Positions 42,435 to 50,755 of a stretch of DNA of 64,000 nt are shown one piece after another; the first letter of the stretch is position 1; the number at the start of each line of letters is the position of its first letter. Below the pieces are notes generated by a model that ran no database searches, was not told the origin of the DNA, and was given only the letters and a program-made list of their open reading frames with translations. The stretch comes from Sphingobium vermicomposti (GTDB lineage Bacteria; Pseudomonadota; Alphaproteobacteria; Sphingomonadales; Sphingomonadaceae). The DNA lies in contig NZ_JAASQR010000003.1 of assembly GCF_011762025.1 (NCBI RefSeq), positions 372,001-436,000 on the forward strand. The letters run 5' to 3'. Made by a program: the position numbers and the translations under genes.

Positions 42435-43850
42435 TCAGCTTTCCAGCTGACGCTGCAGCGCGCGAATGTCGGCGTCCATGTCAGGGCTTGTCTGCCGCAG
42501 CCCTTCGATCGTCTTCACGGCATGAATGACCGTGCTGTGATCGCGGCCGCCGAAGATCCTGCCGATCTCAGGCAAGGAACGCGGCGTCATCTTCTTGGCC
42601 AGGTACATGGCGACCTGACGCGGGCGGGCGACGGCACGGGCGCGGCGCTTGGACCGCATCTCGGCGGCATCGATCTTGTAATGAGCGGCGCAGACCTTCT
42701 GGATTTCGTCCACCGTAATGCGGCGTGCATTGGCGCGCACGGCGTCGGCCAACATCCCCTGGGCAAATTCCAGGTCGATGGATCGGCCCGTCAGCTGGCC
42801 ATAAGCAATCAGCTTGTTGAACGCGCCTTCCAGTTCACGGACGTTGGAGCGGATCGAACGAGCCAGGAAATCGATGACGGCATCGGGAACCGGCGGGTCG
42901 CCAGCAAAGGCGCGCTTCGCTTCCAATATGGCGAGGCGCAGGTCGAGCCCGGCGGGACGGATGTCCGCGACCAGGCCGCCCGCCAGGCGCGACAGGATGC
43001 GCGGGTCAATCGAATCGAGCAGCTGCGGCGCGCGGTCGGCGGTCACCACGATCCGGGCACCCGAATCGATGAGGTCGTTGATCGTGTGGAGAAATTCCTC
43101 CTGCGTCGAACCCTTGCCCGCGATGAATTGAATATCGTCGATCAGCAGCAGCCGGGCGGCGCGCAGTCGTGCCTTGAAGGTCATGGTGTCATTGGCGCGC
43201 ATCGCGTTCACGAATTCCATCATGAACCGTTCTGCCGACATATAGAGCACCGGGGCCGCCGGGGAGTGCCCAGAGAAGGTTCGGGCGATCGCGTGCAACA
43301 GGTGCGTCTTGCCCTGGCCGGTGCCGCCATGGATGAACAGCGGGCTGTATCGCGGCTGCGCTTCGCCAGCCATCGCCTCCGCCGCCGAACAGGCAAGCTG
43401 ATTGGTTTCGCCGGTCACGAAATCTTCAAATCCATGGCGCGGCTGGAAATTGCAGGCGGCAGGTCCGTCATGCGGCTCCACCTCAGATGCGTCGGGCATC
43501 TCTGAAGTGGGGACCATTTCCAGCAGGCGCGGACCAACGGCATTGGGCGCACGCCGCAGGCGCACTTCGCGCACCCCTACCCCGGCAGAGCGCCAGGCCA
43601 TGCAAAGCCGGTCACCGAAATGGCCCGAAACGAAATTGGCGGTGAAATCGGAAGTGAACAACAGGTCCAGCGTCTGCGAATCGGGGCAATAGTCCCCCAG
43701 CCGTGCCGTCTTCAGCCACTGGTCGAACATGCGCGCGCCAATGTCGCGGCGCAGACCAGTGCGGATGGCGTCCCAGGCCGCTGCGAGACGCGCGTGATCC
43801 TGCGCGTCCTGAACGGGCAAACTTCCTGTCAAAGCCGCAAAATCCTTCAT
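42435..43850 (-). CDS. dnaA: Chromosomal replication initiator DnaA
   Basis: A 471-residue AAA+ initiator. Domain I is near residues 15-90. The AAA+ core has Walker A GGTGQGKTHLLHA, Walker B LLLIDDIQF, and sensor elements around VVTADRAPQLLDSIDPRILSRL. The C-terminal domain IV has the DnaA-box-reading helix GRIFGGRDHSTVIHAVKTIE. The chosen start MKDFAALTG avoids a long non-conserved extension. The 430-nt upstream region carries four GANTC sites and two inverted repeats. rpsT and mutM stand upstream on the same strand, the standard alphaproteobacterial order near the replication origin. Confidence 0.97.
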   Translation of the reverse strand: MKDFAALTGSLPVQDAQDHARLAAAWDAIRTGLRRDIGARMFDQWLKTARLGDYCPDSQTLDLLFTSDFTANFVSGHFGDRLCMAWRSAGVGVREVRLRRAPNAVGPRLLEMVPTSEMPDASEVEPHDGPAACNFQPRHGFEDFVTGETNQLACSAAEAMAGEAQPRYSPLFIHGGTGQGKTHLLHAIARTFSGHSPAAPVLYMSAERFMMEFVNAMRANDTMTFKARLRAARLLLIDDIQFIAGKGSTQEEFLHTINDLIDSGARIVVTADRAPQLLDSIDPRILSRLAGGLVADIRPAGLDLRLAILEAKRAFAGDPPVPDAVIDFLARSIRSNVRELEGAFNKLIAYGQLTGRSIDLEFAQGMLADAVRANARRITVDEIQKVCAAHYKIDAAEMRSKRRARAVARPRQVAMYLAKKMTPRSLPEIGRIFGGRDHSTVIHAVKTIEGLRQTSPDMDADIRALQRQLES

Positions 43851-44216
43851 AAACAGCCGACCCCCATCAACTGTGCCCCCGAACGGAGCTTTAAGACACA
43901 GTGGACCGTCTGGAAAAGCAGCGCCCTTCCAACACACTCGTGCCGACTAACTGTATAACGACCGCTCAATCGATTCGTGGGCGGCCAGAGAGAGGAAAAT
44001 AGACAGGCATTATCTGCCTGATCAAGGGCAGCGCAGGTCAAAAATGTGAAATAAAGCCGTTGACTCTGCAAATCCGCGGAAATGCGTCGAAATTGAAAAA
44101 TGCTATGTTTTTCAATATGTTAATTCGAACGATGTCGAGCGGATAACGCTCGAATCGCGGGATTCCGGTCATGCCGAAGATGAGGGGCCGATGTGCCGAT
44201 ATGTGACGCCTTAATG
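43851..44216. promoter_or_regulatory. dnaA upstream control region with GANTC cluster and inverted repeats
   Basis: About 365 nt with lower GC than the surroundings and no gene. GANTC (CcrM-type) sites occur at 43972, 44062, 44152 and 44161. Inverted repeats lie at 44004-44020 (CAGGCA, TTATC, TGCCTG) and 44135-44153 (TCGAGC, GGATAAC, GCTCGA). TTGATC with TATTTT at 18 nt spacing on the minus strand is a possible dnaA promoter. No 9-mer DnaA box close to TTATCCACA was found, so it is not called as an origin. Confidence 0.6.
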
Positions 44217-44251
44217 AAAAAGGCCCGCCCCGCTTATGCGGGACGGGCCTT
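44217..44251 (-). terminator. Rho-independent terminator of rpsT
   Basis: Arms AAGGCCCG (44220-44227) and CGGGCCTT (44244-44251), continued by a second stem segment, with a T run on the minus strand. It separates rpsT from the dnaA promoter region. Confidence 0.88.
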
Positions 44252-44279
44252 CATGATCTGACGCTATGTTAGTTGCGGC

Positions 44280-44543
44280 TCAGGCGAGCGCGCCGACGCG
44301 CTTCGTCAGGCGGCCGAACTTGCGGGCCGCAGTATTCTTGTGAACAACGCCACGGGCCACGCCGCGCGCCAATTCAGGCTGCACCGACTGAAGCGCCGTG
44401 GCCGCAGCCGTCTTGTCACCAGCGGCGAGGGCGGCTTCCACCTTCTTCACCAGGGTGCGGATCCGGCTGATGCGGGCGCCATTGATTTCGGCGCGGCGGG
44501 CGTTGCGGCGGATGCGCTTCTTGGCTTGCGGCGTATTGGCCAT
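44280..44543 (-). CDS. rpsT: 30S ribosomal protein S20
   Basis: An 87-residue basic protein, [39 protein letters not shown]..., with the C-terminal [22 protein letters not shown], all standard for S20. GAGGA lies about 8 nt before the ATG. It binds 16S rRNA early in small-subunit assembly. It follows mutM and precedes dnaA, with a terminator between it and dnaA. Confidence 0.98.
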   Translation of the reverse strand: MANTPQAKKRIRRNARRAEINGARISRIRTLVKKVEAALAAGDKTAAATALQSVQPELARGVARGVVHKNTAARKFGRLTKRVGALA

Positions 44544-44660
44544 TTACAGTCCTCGGTCTCGTCAAATCTCGGAAAGAGGGCCAGCCGGATTCCCCTGCCA
44601 GCCCCGTGAAGGTGCGCCCCTTACAGGGGATCGCCATCATCGTCAACCGGTCGCGCTGCT

Positions 44661-45473
44661 CTACCTCTGGCATCGGGGGCAGTGGAAAGTCGATCGCCCG
44701 CCGTCGATCCGGCGCTGGATCGTGCCCCCGCACGCGCAATTTTCGCCCTCCCGCCCATAGACGCGCCACTGTTTGGAAAAATAGCCCAGCTCGCCATCAG
44801 GCCGCGCATAGTCGCGCAATGTCGAACCGCCAGCCGCGATTGCCGCCGTCAGCACCTCCCGAATCGCATCGACCAGCAGGACAAGGCGGGCGCGACTGAT
44901 CCGTCCGGCGGGGCGCGTAGGCGCTATGCCCGCCATGTTGAGCGCCTCGCACACATAGATATTGCCCAGACCCGCCACCACGCGCTGGTCGAGCAGTGCG
45001 GTCTTGATCGACGCCGTCTTGCCATCGAGCGCGCGCGCCAGCGTGCTGGCGGAAAAGTCCGGCCCCAGCGGCTCAGGCCCCATGCGCGTAAATGGGGCGT
45101 AGGCCTGCCACGCATCGCTGCGCACAAGGTCCACCGACCCGAAACGCCGCGGATCGTTGAGCGACAGCAGCAGACCGCCTTCCGTTTCGATCAACAGATG
45201 GTCATGCGCGCCAATGTCTGCCGGGGCGATTCGCCAGCGGCCCGACATCCCCAGGTGAAAGATCATCATGTCGCCGCGATCGGTTTCGACGAGCCCATAT
45301 TTCGCCCGCCGGGACAGGGCGGTCACCCTGGCCCCGGTCAGCCGCTGGCGCAGGTCGACCGGTATCGGGAAACGCAGGTCGGCGCGCCGGGGCTCAACGC
45401 GGGTCAGCACCCTGCCTGCCAGGACGGCGCGCAGGCCAGCGACGGTAGTTTCGACTTCGGGAAGCTCAGGCAT
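44661..45473 (-). CDS. mutM: Formamidopyrimidine-DNA glycosylase
   Basis: A 270-residue DNA repair enzyme. The mature N-terminus PELPEVET gives the catalytic Pro and Glu; RRAKYGLVE holds the conserved Lys; HLGMSGRWRI and the helix-two-turn-helix GLGNIYVCEAL follow; the zinc finger is CACGGTIQRR...FHCPRCQR. It removes 8-oxoguanine and nicks at the site. AGAGGGA precedes the ATG. It is divergent from ubiE with a gap of 92 nt, as in many alphaproteobacteria. Confidence 0.97.
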   Translation of the reverse strand: MPELPEVETTVAGLRAVLAGRVLTRVEPRRADLRFPIPVDLRQRLTGARVTALSRRAKYGLVETDRGDMMIFHLGMSGRWRIAPADIGAHDHLLIETEGGLLLSLNDPRRFGSVDLVRSDAWQAYAPFTRMGPEPLGPDFSASTLARALDGKTASIKTALLDQRVVAGLGNIYVCEALNMAGIAPTRPAGRISRARLVLLVDAIREVLTAAIAAGGSTLRDYARPDGELGYFSKQWRVYGREGENCACGGTIQRRIDGGRSTFHCPRCQR

Positions 45474-45565
45474 GACATCCCTCTAGGCGTTCGACGCGCG
45501 GGAGAGAAGCAGGCCATGAAAAGTCGGCTGGCATGGCGACCAATCTGTGGCTAGAGCGTGCTACC

Positions 45566-46297
45566 ATGAACGAGACCGCATCCTTTGGCTATCGCGACGT
45601 CGATGCTACTGAAAAACAGGGGATGGTTCGCGCCGTCTTTTCCAATGTCGCGTCCAAATATGACCTGATGAACGACGCCATGTCGGTGGGCGCGCACCGT
45701 TTGTGGAAGGACCAGTTCGTGGCCCGGGTGAAGCCGCGCCGGGATGAGGCCATATTGGACATGGCGGGCGGCACGGGCGACATCGCCTTTCGCCTGGCAA
45801 AACATGGCGCGCAGGTCACCGTGTCGGACATCAATCCCGAAATGCTGGCCGTCGGGGTGGATCGCGCGCGCAAGAAGGGGCTGGAAGGCCTTGTCTGGTC
45901 GCAGCAGAATGCGGAGGAGCTGAGCTTCCCGGATCGCAGCTTCGACGCCTACACCATCGCCTTCGGCATCCGAAACGTCACCCATATCGACAAGGCGTTG
46001 CGGGAAGCACACCGGGTGCTGAAATATGGCGGACGCTTTTTCTGCCTGGAATTTTCCACCACCACCTGGCCCGGCTTCGCCGATGTCTACGATGCCTATT
46101 CCCACCGGCTGGTGCCCAAGCTCGGCAAGCTGCTGGCGGACGATGAGGACAGCTATCGTTATCTGATCGAATCGATCCGCAGGTTTCCGCCCATGCCGGA
46201 ATTTGAAAGAATGATCCGCGCGGCCGGTTTTGTGCAGACCAAGGTAGAACCGATTCTGGGCGGGATGGTCGCGATCCACAGCGGCTGGAAGATCTAA
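45566..46297 (+). CDS. ubiE: Ubiquinone biosynthesis C-methyltransferase UbiE
   Basis: A 243-residue methyltransferase: FGYRDVDATEKQGMVRAVFSNVASKYDLMNDAMSVGAHRLWK in pieces (the UbiE N-terminus), motif I ILDMAGGTGDIAFRLAKHG, and FGIRNVTHIDKALREAHRVLKYGGRFFCLEFS. It methylates the benzoquinol ring in ubiquinone synthesis. An earlier in-frame start (45533) gives a non-conserved extension. ubiB follows after 6 nt, so ubiE-ubiB-coaBC-dut-moeB-dsrE-like form one plus-strand run. Confidence 0.97.
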   Translation: MNETASFGYRDVDATEKQGMVRAVFSNVASKYDLMNDAMSVGAHRLWKDQFVARVKPRRDEAILDMAGGTGDIAFRLAKHGAQVTVSDINPEMLAVGVDRARKKGLEGLVWSQQNAEELSFPDRSFDAYTIAFGIRNVTHIDKALREAHRVLKYGGRFFCLEFSTTTWPGFADVYDAYSHRLVPKLGKLLADDEDSYRYLIESIRRFPPMPEFERMIRAAGFVQTKVEPILGGMVAIHSGWKI

Positions 46298-46303
46298 GCA
46301 GCC

Positions 46304-47845
46304 GTGCCTTCCCATGTGACACATATCTGGCGGCTGCTGAAATGGGGCCGCACGCTGGCCCGCCATGGCGCGCTACGCGGGATCGAACGTGATCCCCTGA
46401 CCCCCTCGCCGGTGCGGCGGCTGGTGAAACTGGCGCGGATCGGCGCGCGCGTTCCCCGCCAGCCGCGCTATGCCGACGCCTTTCAGGCGATCGGTCCTGC
46501 CGCGATCAAGTTGGGCCAGACGCTGGCGACACGCCCCGACCTGGTGGGTGAAGAAGCTGCCAACGACCTGTTGCGCCTGCAGGATGCGCTGCCGCCGGTC
46601 CCCTTCCCGACGATAAGGGCGCAGATCGAACAGAGTTTCGGACGACCGCTGGAATCGATTTACAGCCGCTTCGATGAAGAGCCGGTGGGCGCGGCGTCGA
46701 TCGCACAGGTTCACCGTGCAGTGACAACGGACGGGCGTGAAGTCGCGGTAAAGATCATTCGCCCCAGCGTGACCGATCAGTTCAGCCGCGACATCCAGAC
46801 CTATGAATGGGCGGCCGCTCATGCAGAGATGCTGGGCGGCGAAATCGCGCGGCTGCGTCCACGGCTGGTCATCGCCAATATGAAGCGCTGGACCGCGCGC
46901 GAACTGGATCTGCGGCGTGAGGCCGCGTCGGCATCGGAACTGGCCGAAGCCATGCAGGCGATGCCGGGCTATCGCGTGCCGCAGATCGACTGGGATCGCA
47001 CGACCGGCAAGGTCATGACGATGGAGTGGATCGACGGGGTCAAGATTTCCGATCGCGACGCCCTGATCGCCGCCGGTCACGATGTGAAGGACCTCGCCGC
47101 GCGGCTAGTCAATGCCTTCCTGCGCCAGGCGATTGCCGAAGGCTTTTTCCACGCGGACATGCATCAGGGCAATTTGTTCGTCACCGCCAACAACGACATC
47201 GTCGCCATCGACTTTGGCATCATGGGCCGGATCGACCGCCGCGCGCGCATGTGGCTGGCGGAAATCCTCTATGGCCTGATCACCGGCAATTATAAGCGCG
47301 TGGCGGAAATTCATTTCGAAGCGCAATATGTGCCCGGCCACCATAATGTGGATGAGTTCGCCACCGCCCTGCGCGCCGTGGGCGAGCCGATGCGCGGAAA
47401 GCCCGTGCGCGAACTGTCCGTCGGCGGGATGCTGGACGGCCTGTTCGCCATCACTCGCGACTTCGACATGCAGACCCAGCCGCATTTGCTCCTGCTCCAG
47501 AAGACGATGGTCATGGTGGAAGGCGTGGCAACCGCGCTCGACCCCGACATCAACCTGTGGGAAACAAGCGGCCCCTATGTGAAGGAATGGCTGCGTTCCG
47601 AACTTGGACCTGAGGCGAAGGCCGCTGACGCGCTGATCGAAAATTGGCGTACGCTCCAGCGCCTGCCCGGCCTGGTGCGGCGGATCGAGGAAGCATTCCC
47701 TGAAAAAGGCGGTGCGCCACCCCCGCCGCCGCTTACCGAAGTCAGGCTGATCCGCGTCGGCGGGGGCTGGCGCTATGCGGCAGTCGCGGGCCTGGCCGCT
47801 GTGGCTGGAGCGCTGACCACCGCGCTGCTACATCTTCAACTATGA
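46304..47845 (+). CDS. ubiB: Ubiquinone biosynthesis protein kinase-like UbiB
   Basis: A 513-residue ABC1/ADCK-type atypical kinase. The KxGQ signature appears as AAIKLGQTLATRPDLVG, the Ala-rich loop as GAASIAQVHRAV, the HRD-like site as FFHADMHQGNLF and DFG as AIDFGIMGR. Two C-terminal membrane helices (WRYAAVAGLAAVAGALTTALL) end the protein. It is needed for ubiquinone synthesis, probably by moving or organising lipid intermediates. Start is GTG. Its stop overlaps the coaBC start by 4 nt. Confidence 0.95.
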   Translation: MPSHVTHIWRLLKWGRTLARHGALRGIERDPLTPSPVRRLVKLARIGARVPRQPRYADAFQAIGPAAIKLGQTLATRPDLVGEEAANDLLRLQDALPPVPFPTIRAQIEQSFGRPLESIYSRFDEEPVGAASIAQVHRAVTTDGREVAVKIIRPSVTDQFSRDIQTYEWAAAHAEMLGGEIARLRPRLVIANMKRWTARELDLRREAASASELAEAMQAMPGYRVPQIDWDRTTGKVMTMEWIDGVKISDRDALIAAGHDVKDLAARLVNAFLRQAIAEGFFHADMHQGNLFVTANNDIVAIDFGIMGRIDRRARMWLAEILYGLITGNYKRVAEIHFEAQYVPGHHNVDEFATALRAVGEPMRGKPVRELSVGGMLDGLFAITRDFDMQTQPHLLLLQKTMVMVEGVATALDPDINLWETSGPYVKEWLRSELGPEAKAADALIENWRTLQRLPGLVRRIEEAFPEKGGAPPPPPLTEVRLIRVGGGWRYAAVAGLAAVAGALTTALLHLQL

Positions 47846-49059
47846 CTCAGGCCCGCATCCTTCTGATCGTGTCCGGCGGCATCGCCGCATACAAGTCGCT
47901 GGAACTCGTCCGGCTGCTGAAGAAGCGGGGCTTTGCCGTGCGAGCGGTGCTGACGGACAGCGCGAGCCGGTTCGTGACGCCGTTATCCTTTGGCGTGCTG
48001 ACCGAAGACCATGTCTATGGCGACATGTTCGACCTCAAGGAAGAACGCGAGATCGGGCATATTCAGCTGTCGCGTCAGGCCGATCTGGTGGTGGTTGCGC
48101 CTGCGACCGCGAATATCCTGGCAAAGATGGCGGCAGGCATTGCCGATGACCTTGCCACCACGCTGCTGCTCGCCACCGACAAGCCGGTGCTGGCCGTGCC
48201 CGCGATGAACGTGCGGATGTGGGATCATGCCGCGACGCAACGCAACCTTGCCCTACTGCGCGCCGACGGCGTCCACATCATGGAGCCGGATGAAGGCGAA
48301 ATGGCCTGCGGTGAGTTCGGCAAGGGGCGTCTACCCGAACCCGAAGCGATCGCGGCGGAGATTGAACGCCTGCTGTCCATCGGGGCGGGGGCTGCGGGAA
48401 GCGCCCCCTTGAAAGGCCGGCACATTCTCATCACCGCCGGGCCGACGCACGAACCGATCGACCCCGTGCGCTACATCGCCAACCGATCTTCGGGCAAGCA
48501 GGGGTTCGCCATTGCCGCAGCGGCAGCCCGCTCCGGCGCGCGCGTGACTTTGGTGGCGGGTCCGGTGCGCCTGCCCACGCCCCCCGGTGTCGACCGCGTC
48601 GACGTGGAAACCGCGCGCGAAATGCTGGCGGCGGTTGAAGCGGCGCTGCCCGCCGACGCCGCCATCATGGTCGCTGCCGTCGCCGACTGGCGCACGGACA
48701 CCGCCGCCGGGCAGAAGCTGAAAAAGGATGGGTCGGGTAAGCCTGCCCCGCTCACGCTGGTCGAGAATCCGGATATTCTGGCGACGCTGGGCCGTCATGC
48801 ACATCGCCCCCGCCTGCTCGTCGGCTTCGCTGCCGAAACGGACAAGCTGACCGAATATGCGCAGGCGAAGCTGCAGCGCAAAGGCGCGGACTGGATCGTC
48901 GCCAATGACGTGTCCGGTGACGTAATGGGCGGCGACAGCAACAGCGTTCACATCGTCACTGCCGCTGGCGTCGAAAGCTGGGATCATCTGCCCAAGGACG
49001 CCGTCGCCACCCGCATCATCGAAAAGGTCGCTCATGCCCTCGCATCTTGCCCCGATTGA
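47842..49059 (+). CDS. coaBC: Bifunctional phosphopantothenoylcysteine decarboxylase/synthase
   Basis: A 405-residue two-domain enzyme of CoA synthesis. The CoaC domain (1-185) has [51 protein letters not shown] and the Cys motif [15 protein letters not shown]. The CoaB domain has [31 protein letters not shown] and [11 protein letters not shown]. It overlaps ubiB by 4 nt and dut by 26 nt. This dfp-dut pairing is ancient and widespread. Confidence 0.96.
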   Translation: MTQARILLIVSGGIAAYKSLELVRLLKKRGFAVRAVLTDSASRFVTPLSFGVLTEDHVYGDMFDLKEEREIGHIQLSRQADLVVVAPATANILAKMAAGIADDLATTLLLATDKPVLAVPAMNVRMWDHAATQRNLALLRADGVHIMEPDEGEMACGEFGKGRLPEPEAIAAEIERLLSIGAGAAGSAPLKGRHILITAGPTHEPIDPVRYIANRSSGKQGFAIAAAAARSGARVTLVAGPVRLPTPPGVDRVDVETAREMLAAVEAALPADAAIMVAAVADWRTDTAAGQKLKKDGSGKPAPLTLVENPDILATLGRHAHRPRLLVGFAAETDKLTEYAQAKLQRKGADWIVANDVSGDVMGGDSNSVHIVTAAGVESWDHLPKDAVATRIIEKVAHALASCPD

Positions 49060-49498
49060 AATTCGCCTGAAGCGCCTGCCCCATGGAGAGGGCCTGCCCG
49101 CGCCCAGCTATGCAACCCAGCACGCAGCGGGGATGGACGTGGTTTCCGCCGAAGATGTGACCCTGCAACCGGGCGACCGCCATGCCGTCGCCACCGGCTT
49201 CGCCATGGCCATCCCGGTCGGCTATGAAGTGCAGGTCCGCCCCCGGTCCGGCCTGGCGCTCAAACATGGGATCAGCCTGCCCAACACGCCCGGCACCATC
49301 GACGCGGACTATCGCGGCGAACTGAAAGTCATCCTCATCAATCTGGGCGACGCACCCTTCGTCATCGCTCGCGGCGACCGGATCGCGCAACTGGTCGCCG
49401 CGCCGGTTCAGATGGCCCGCTTTGCCGAGGTGGAGGAACTGGACGCGACCGTCCGAGGTTCGGGTGGTTTCGGATCGACCGGAGTCAGTTCATCATGA
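49034..49498 (+). CDS. dut: dUTP diphosphatase
   Basis: A 154-residue trimeric dUTPase. The five motifs are [36 protein letters not shown] (catalytic Asp), [11 protein letters not shown] and the closing [10 protein letters not shown]. It hydrolyses dUTP to dUMP, limiting uracil in DNA. The gene begins within the coaBC 3' end (26-nt overlap in another frame) and its stop overlaps the moeB-like start by 4 nt. Confidence 0.97.
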   Translation: MPSHLAPIEIRLKRLPHGEGLPAPSYATQHAAGMDVVSAEDVTLQPGDRHAVATGFAMAIPVGYEVQVRPRSGLALKHGISLPNTPGTIDADYRGELKVILINLGDAPFVIARGDRIAQLVAAPVQMARFAEVEELDATVRGSGGFGSTGVSSS

Positions 49499-50277
49499 CC
49501 CCATCCGCACCCGTCCTGTCCGACGATCAGCTGGAACGCTATGCGCGCCATATCGTGCTCAAGGAAATTGGCGGGGCGGGACAGGCGCGGCTGCTGTCGG
49601 CGGACGTCGCGGTGATCGGTGCGGGCGGGATCGGCAGTCCGGCAATCCTCTATCTGGCAGCGGCGGGAGTCGGCACGATCCGGGTCATCGATGACGACCA
49701 TGTCGCGCTGTCTAACCTGCAACGTCAGATAATGTTTGGCACCACGGATATCGGCGCGCCCAAGGCGGAATGCGCGATGGCGGCGGTTGCGCGGATCAAC
49801 CCGGATGTAAAGCTGATCCCCATCAACGCGCGGATCGATGCCGAGAACGCGGCGCTGATGCTGCGCGACGCTGACGTCGTGCTGGATGGCTGCGACAGCT
49901 TCGCGACGCGGCTTGCTGTGGCGGACACGGCGCAGCGGCTCCGCATTCCGCTGGTGTCAGCGGCGGTAGGCCCGTTCGAAGGGCAATTGGCCACATATCG
50001 CGGATGGGAAGCGGACCAGCCCTGCTATCGCTGCCTGGTCGGCAACCCGGAAGATGCGCCGGAACGCAATTGCGCGGAGACCGGCGTGATCGGCGCGCTG
50101 ACGGGTATGATGGGCAGCATGGCGGCGCTGGAGGTCATTCGTACCCTGGTGCCCTTTGGCGCGAGCATGGCGGGCAAGCTGATGATCGCAGACCTTTTAT
50201 CCATGCGATTCCGCACGGTCAGCATCGCCAAGGACCCCGCCTGTCCGGGCTGCGCCGCCATATTATGCGCGACCTGA
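49495..50277 (+). CDS. HesA/MoeB/ThiF family adenylyltransferase
   Basis: A 260-residue E1-like enzyme. [26 protein letters not shown] is the family start; the nucleotide site is [37 protein letters not shown] follows; zinc Cys pairs are CYRC and CPGC, and the candidate active Cys is in NCAETGVIG. Lacking a C-terminal rhodanese domain, it fits MoeB or ThiF, which adenylate the C-terminus of MoaD or ThiS. The 3' end overlaps a DsrE-like gene by 13 nt, hinting at a shared sulfur-transfer job. Confidence 0.92.
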   Translation: MTPSAPVLSDDQLERYARHIVLKEIGGAGQARLLSADVAVIGAGGIGSPAILYLAAAGVGTIRVIDDDHVALSNLQRQIMFGTTDIGAPKAECAMAAVARINPDVKLIPINARIDAENAALMLRDADVVLDGCDSFATRLAVADTAQRLRIPLVSAAVGPFEGQLATYRGWEADQPCYRCLVGNPEDAPERNCAETGVIGALTGMMGSMAALEVIRTLVPFGASMAGKLMIADLLSMRFRTVSIAKDPACPGCAAILCAT

Positions 50278-50630
50278 GGATCATCGTCACGACCGGGGAT
50301 GCCGAACGGCTGCGGGGCGCTCTGGTGCTGGCCTGCGCACAGGCGGCGCTGGGCGGTCAGGCGAGCATCTTCCTGCAACTGGACGCGGTGGGGCTGTTGC
50401 AGCCATCTACGCAGGCACCACGGGACGATGCGCATCGCGCGGCAGGATTGCCGACGCTGGCGACGCTGGTGGAAGAAGCCGTTGCCCTTGGCGTCACGCT
50501 GACTGCCTGCCAAAGCGGATTGGCGCTGTATCGCCTGTCTGTGGGCGAGTTGCCCGACGGCGTAGAGGTTGGCGGACCCGTCTCTTTCTTGCAAGCCACG
50601 CATGATCAGGCCCGCCTTATTCTAGCCTGA
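50265..50630 (+). CDS. DsrE/DsrF-like small protein, starts inside the moeB-like gene
   Basis: A 121-residue protein: [31 protein letters not shown], then ASIFLQLDAVGLLQP and LVEEAVALGVTLTACQSGLALYRL. This is the DsrE fold, with Cys82 at the position of the reactive cysteine that carries sulfur in DsrE/TusD-type proteins. The start ATG lies 13 nt before the stop of the moeB-like gene in another frame; an earlier frame start would read through that gene and is not plausible. Sulfur relay to a MoeB/ThiF product is inference from the context. Confidence 0.78.
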   Translation: MRDLRIIVTTGDAERLRGALVLACAQAALGGQASIFLQLDAVGLLQPSTQAPRDDAHRAAGLPTLATLVEEAVALGVTLTACQSGLALYRLSVGELPDGVEVGGPVSFLQATHDQARLILA

Positions 50631-50667
50631 TCCGCGCCTTCCTGCCTGTCGGGCAAACGCCCTTCTA

Positions 50668-50695
50668 TTGACAGCTAGGGCTGCCCATTTATGGG
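50668..50695 (+). promoter_or_regulatory. Candidate sigma-70 promoter of thrS
   Basis: A consensus -35 TTGACA (50668-50673) with TATGGG (50690-50695) after 16 nt. The -10 is poor, but the place (61 nt before the ATG) fits. No T-box was seen, as expected for proteobacteria. Confidence 0.45.
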
Positions 50696-50755
50696 GAAAG
50701 CGCGGAATTTTGCGCCGCCCCACCTCAGTTACAGAAAGACTGCCCCTTGTCCGCC

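Noticed and set aside
42216-43505. A 429-codon plus-strand frame opposite dnaA
   Set aside because: Antisense shadow of dnaA without any family resemblance.
43851-44216. Possible chromosomal replication origin upstream of dnaA
   Set aside because: Gene order suggests nearness to the origin, but no cluster of DnaA boxes and no clear AT-rich unwinding block was found; the strand-skew analysis that would decide could not be run.
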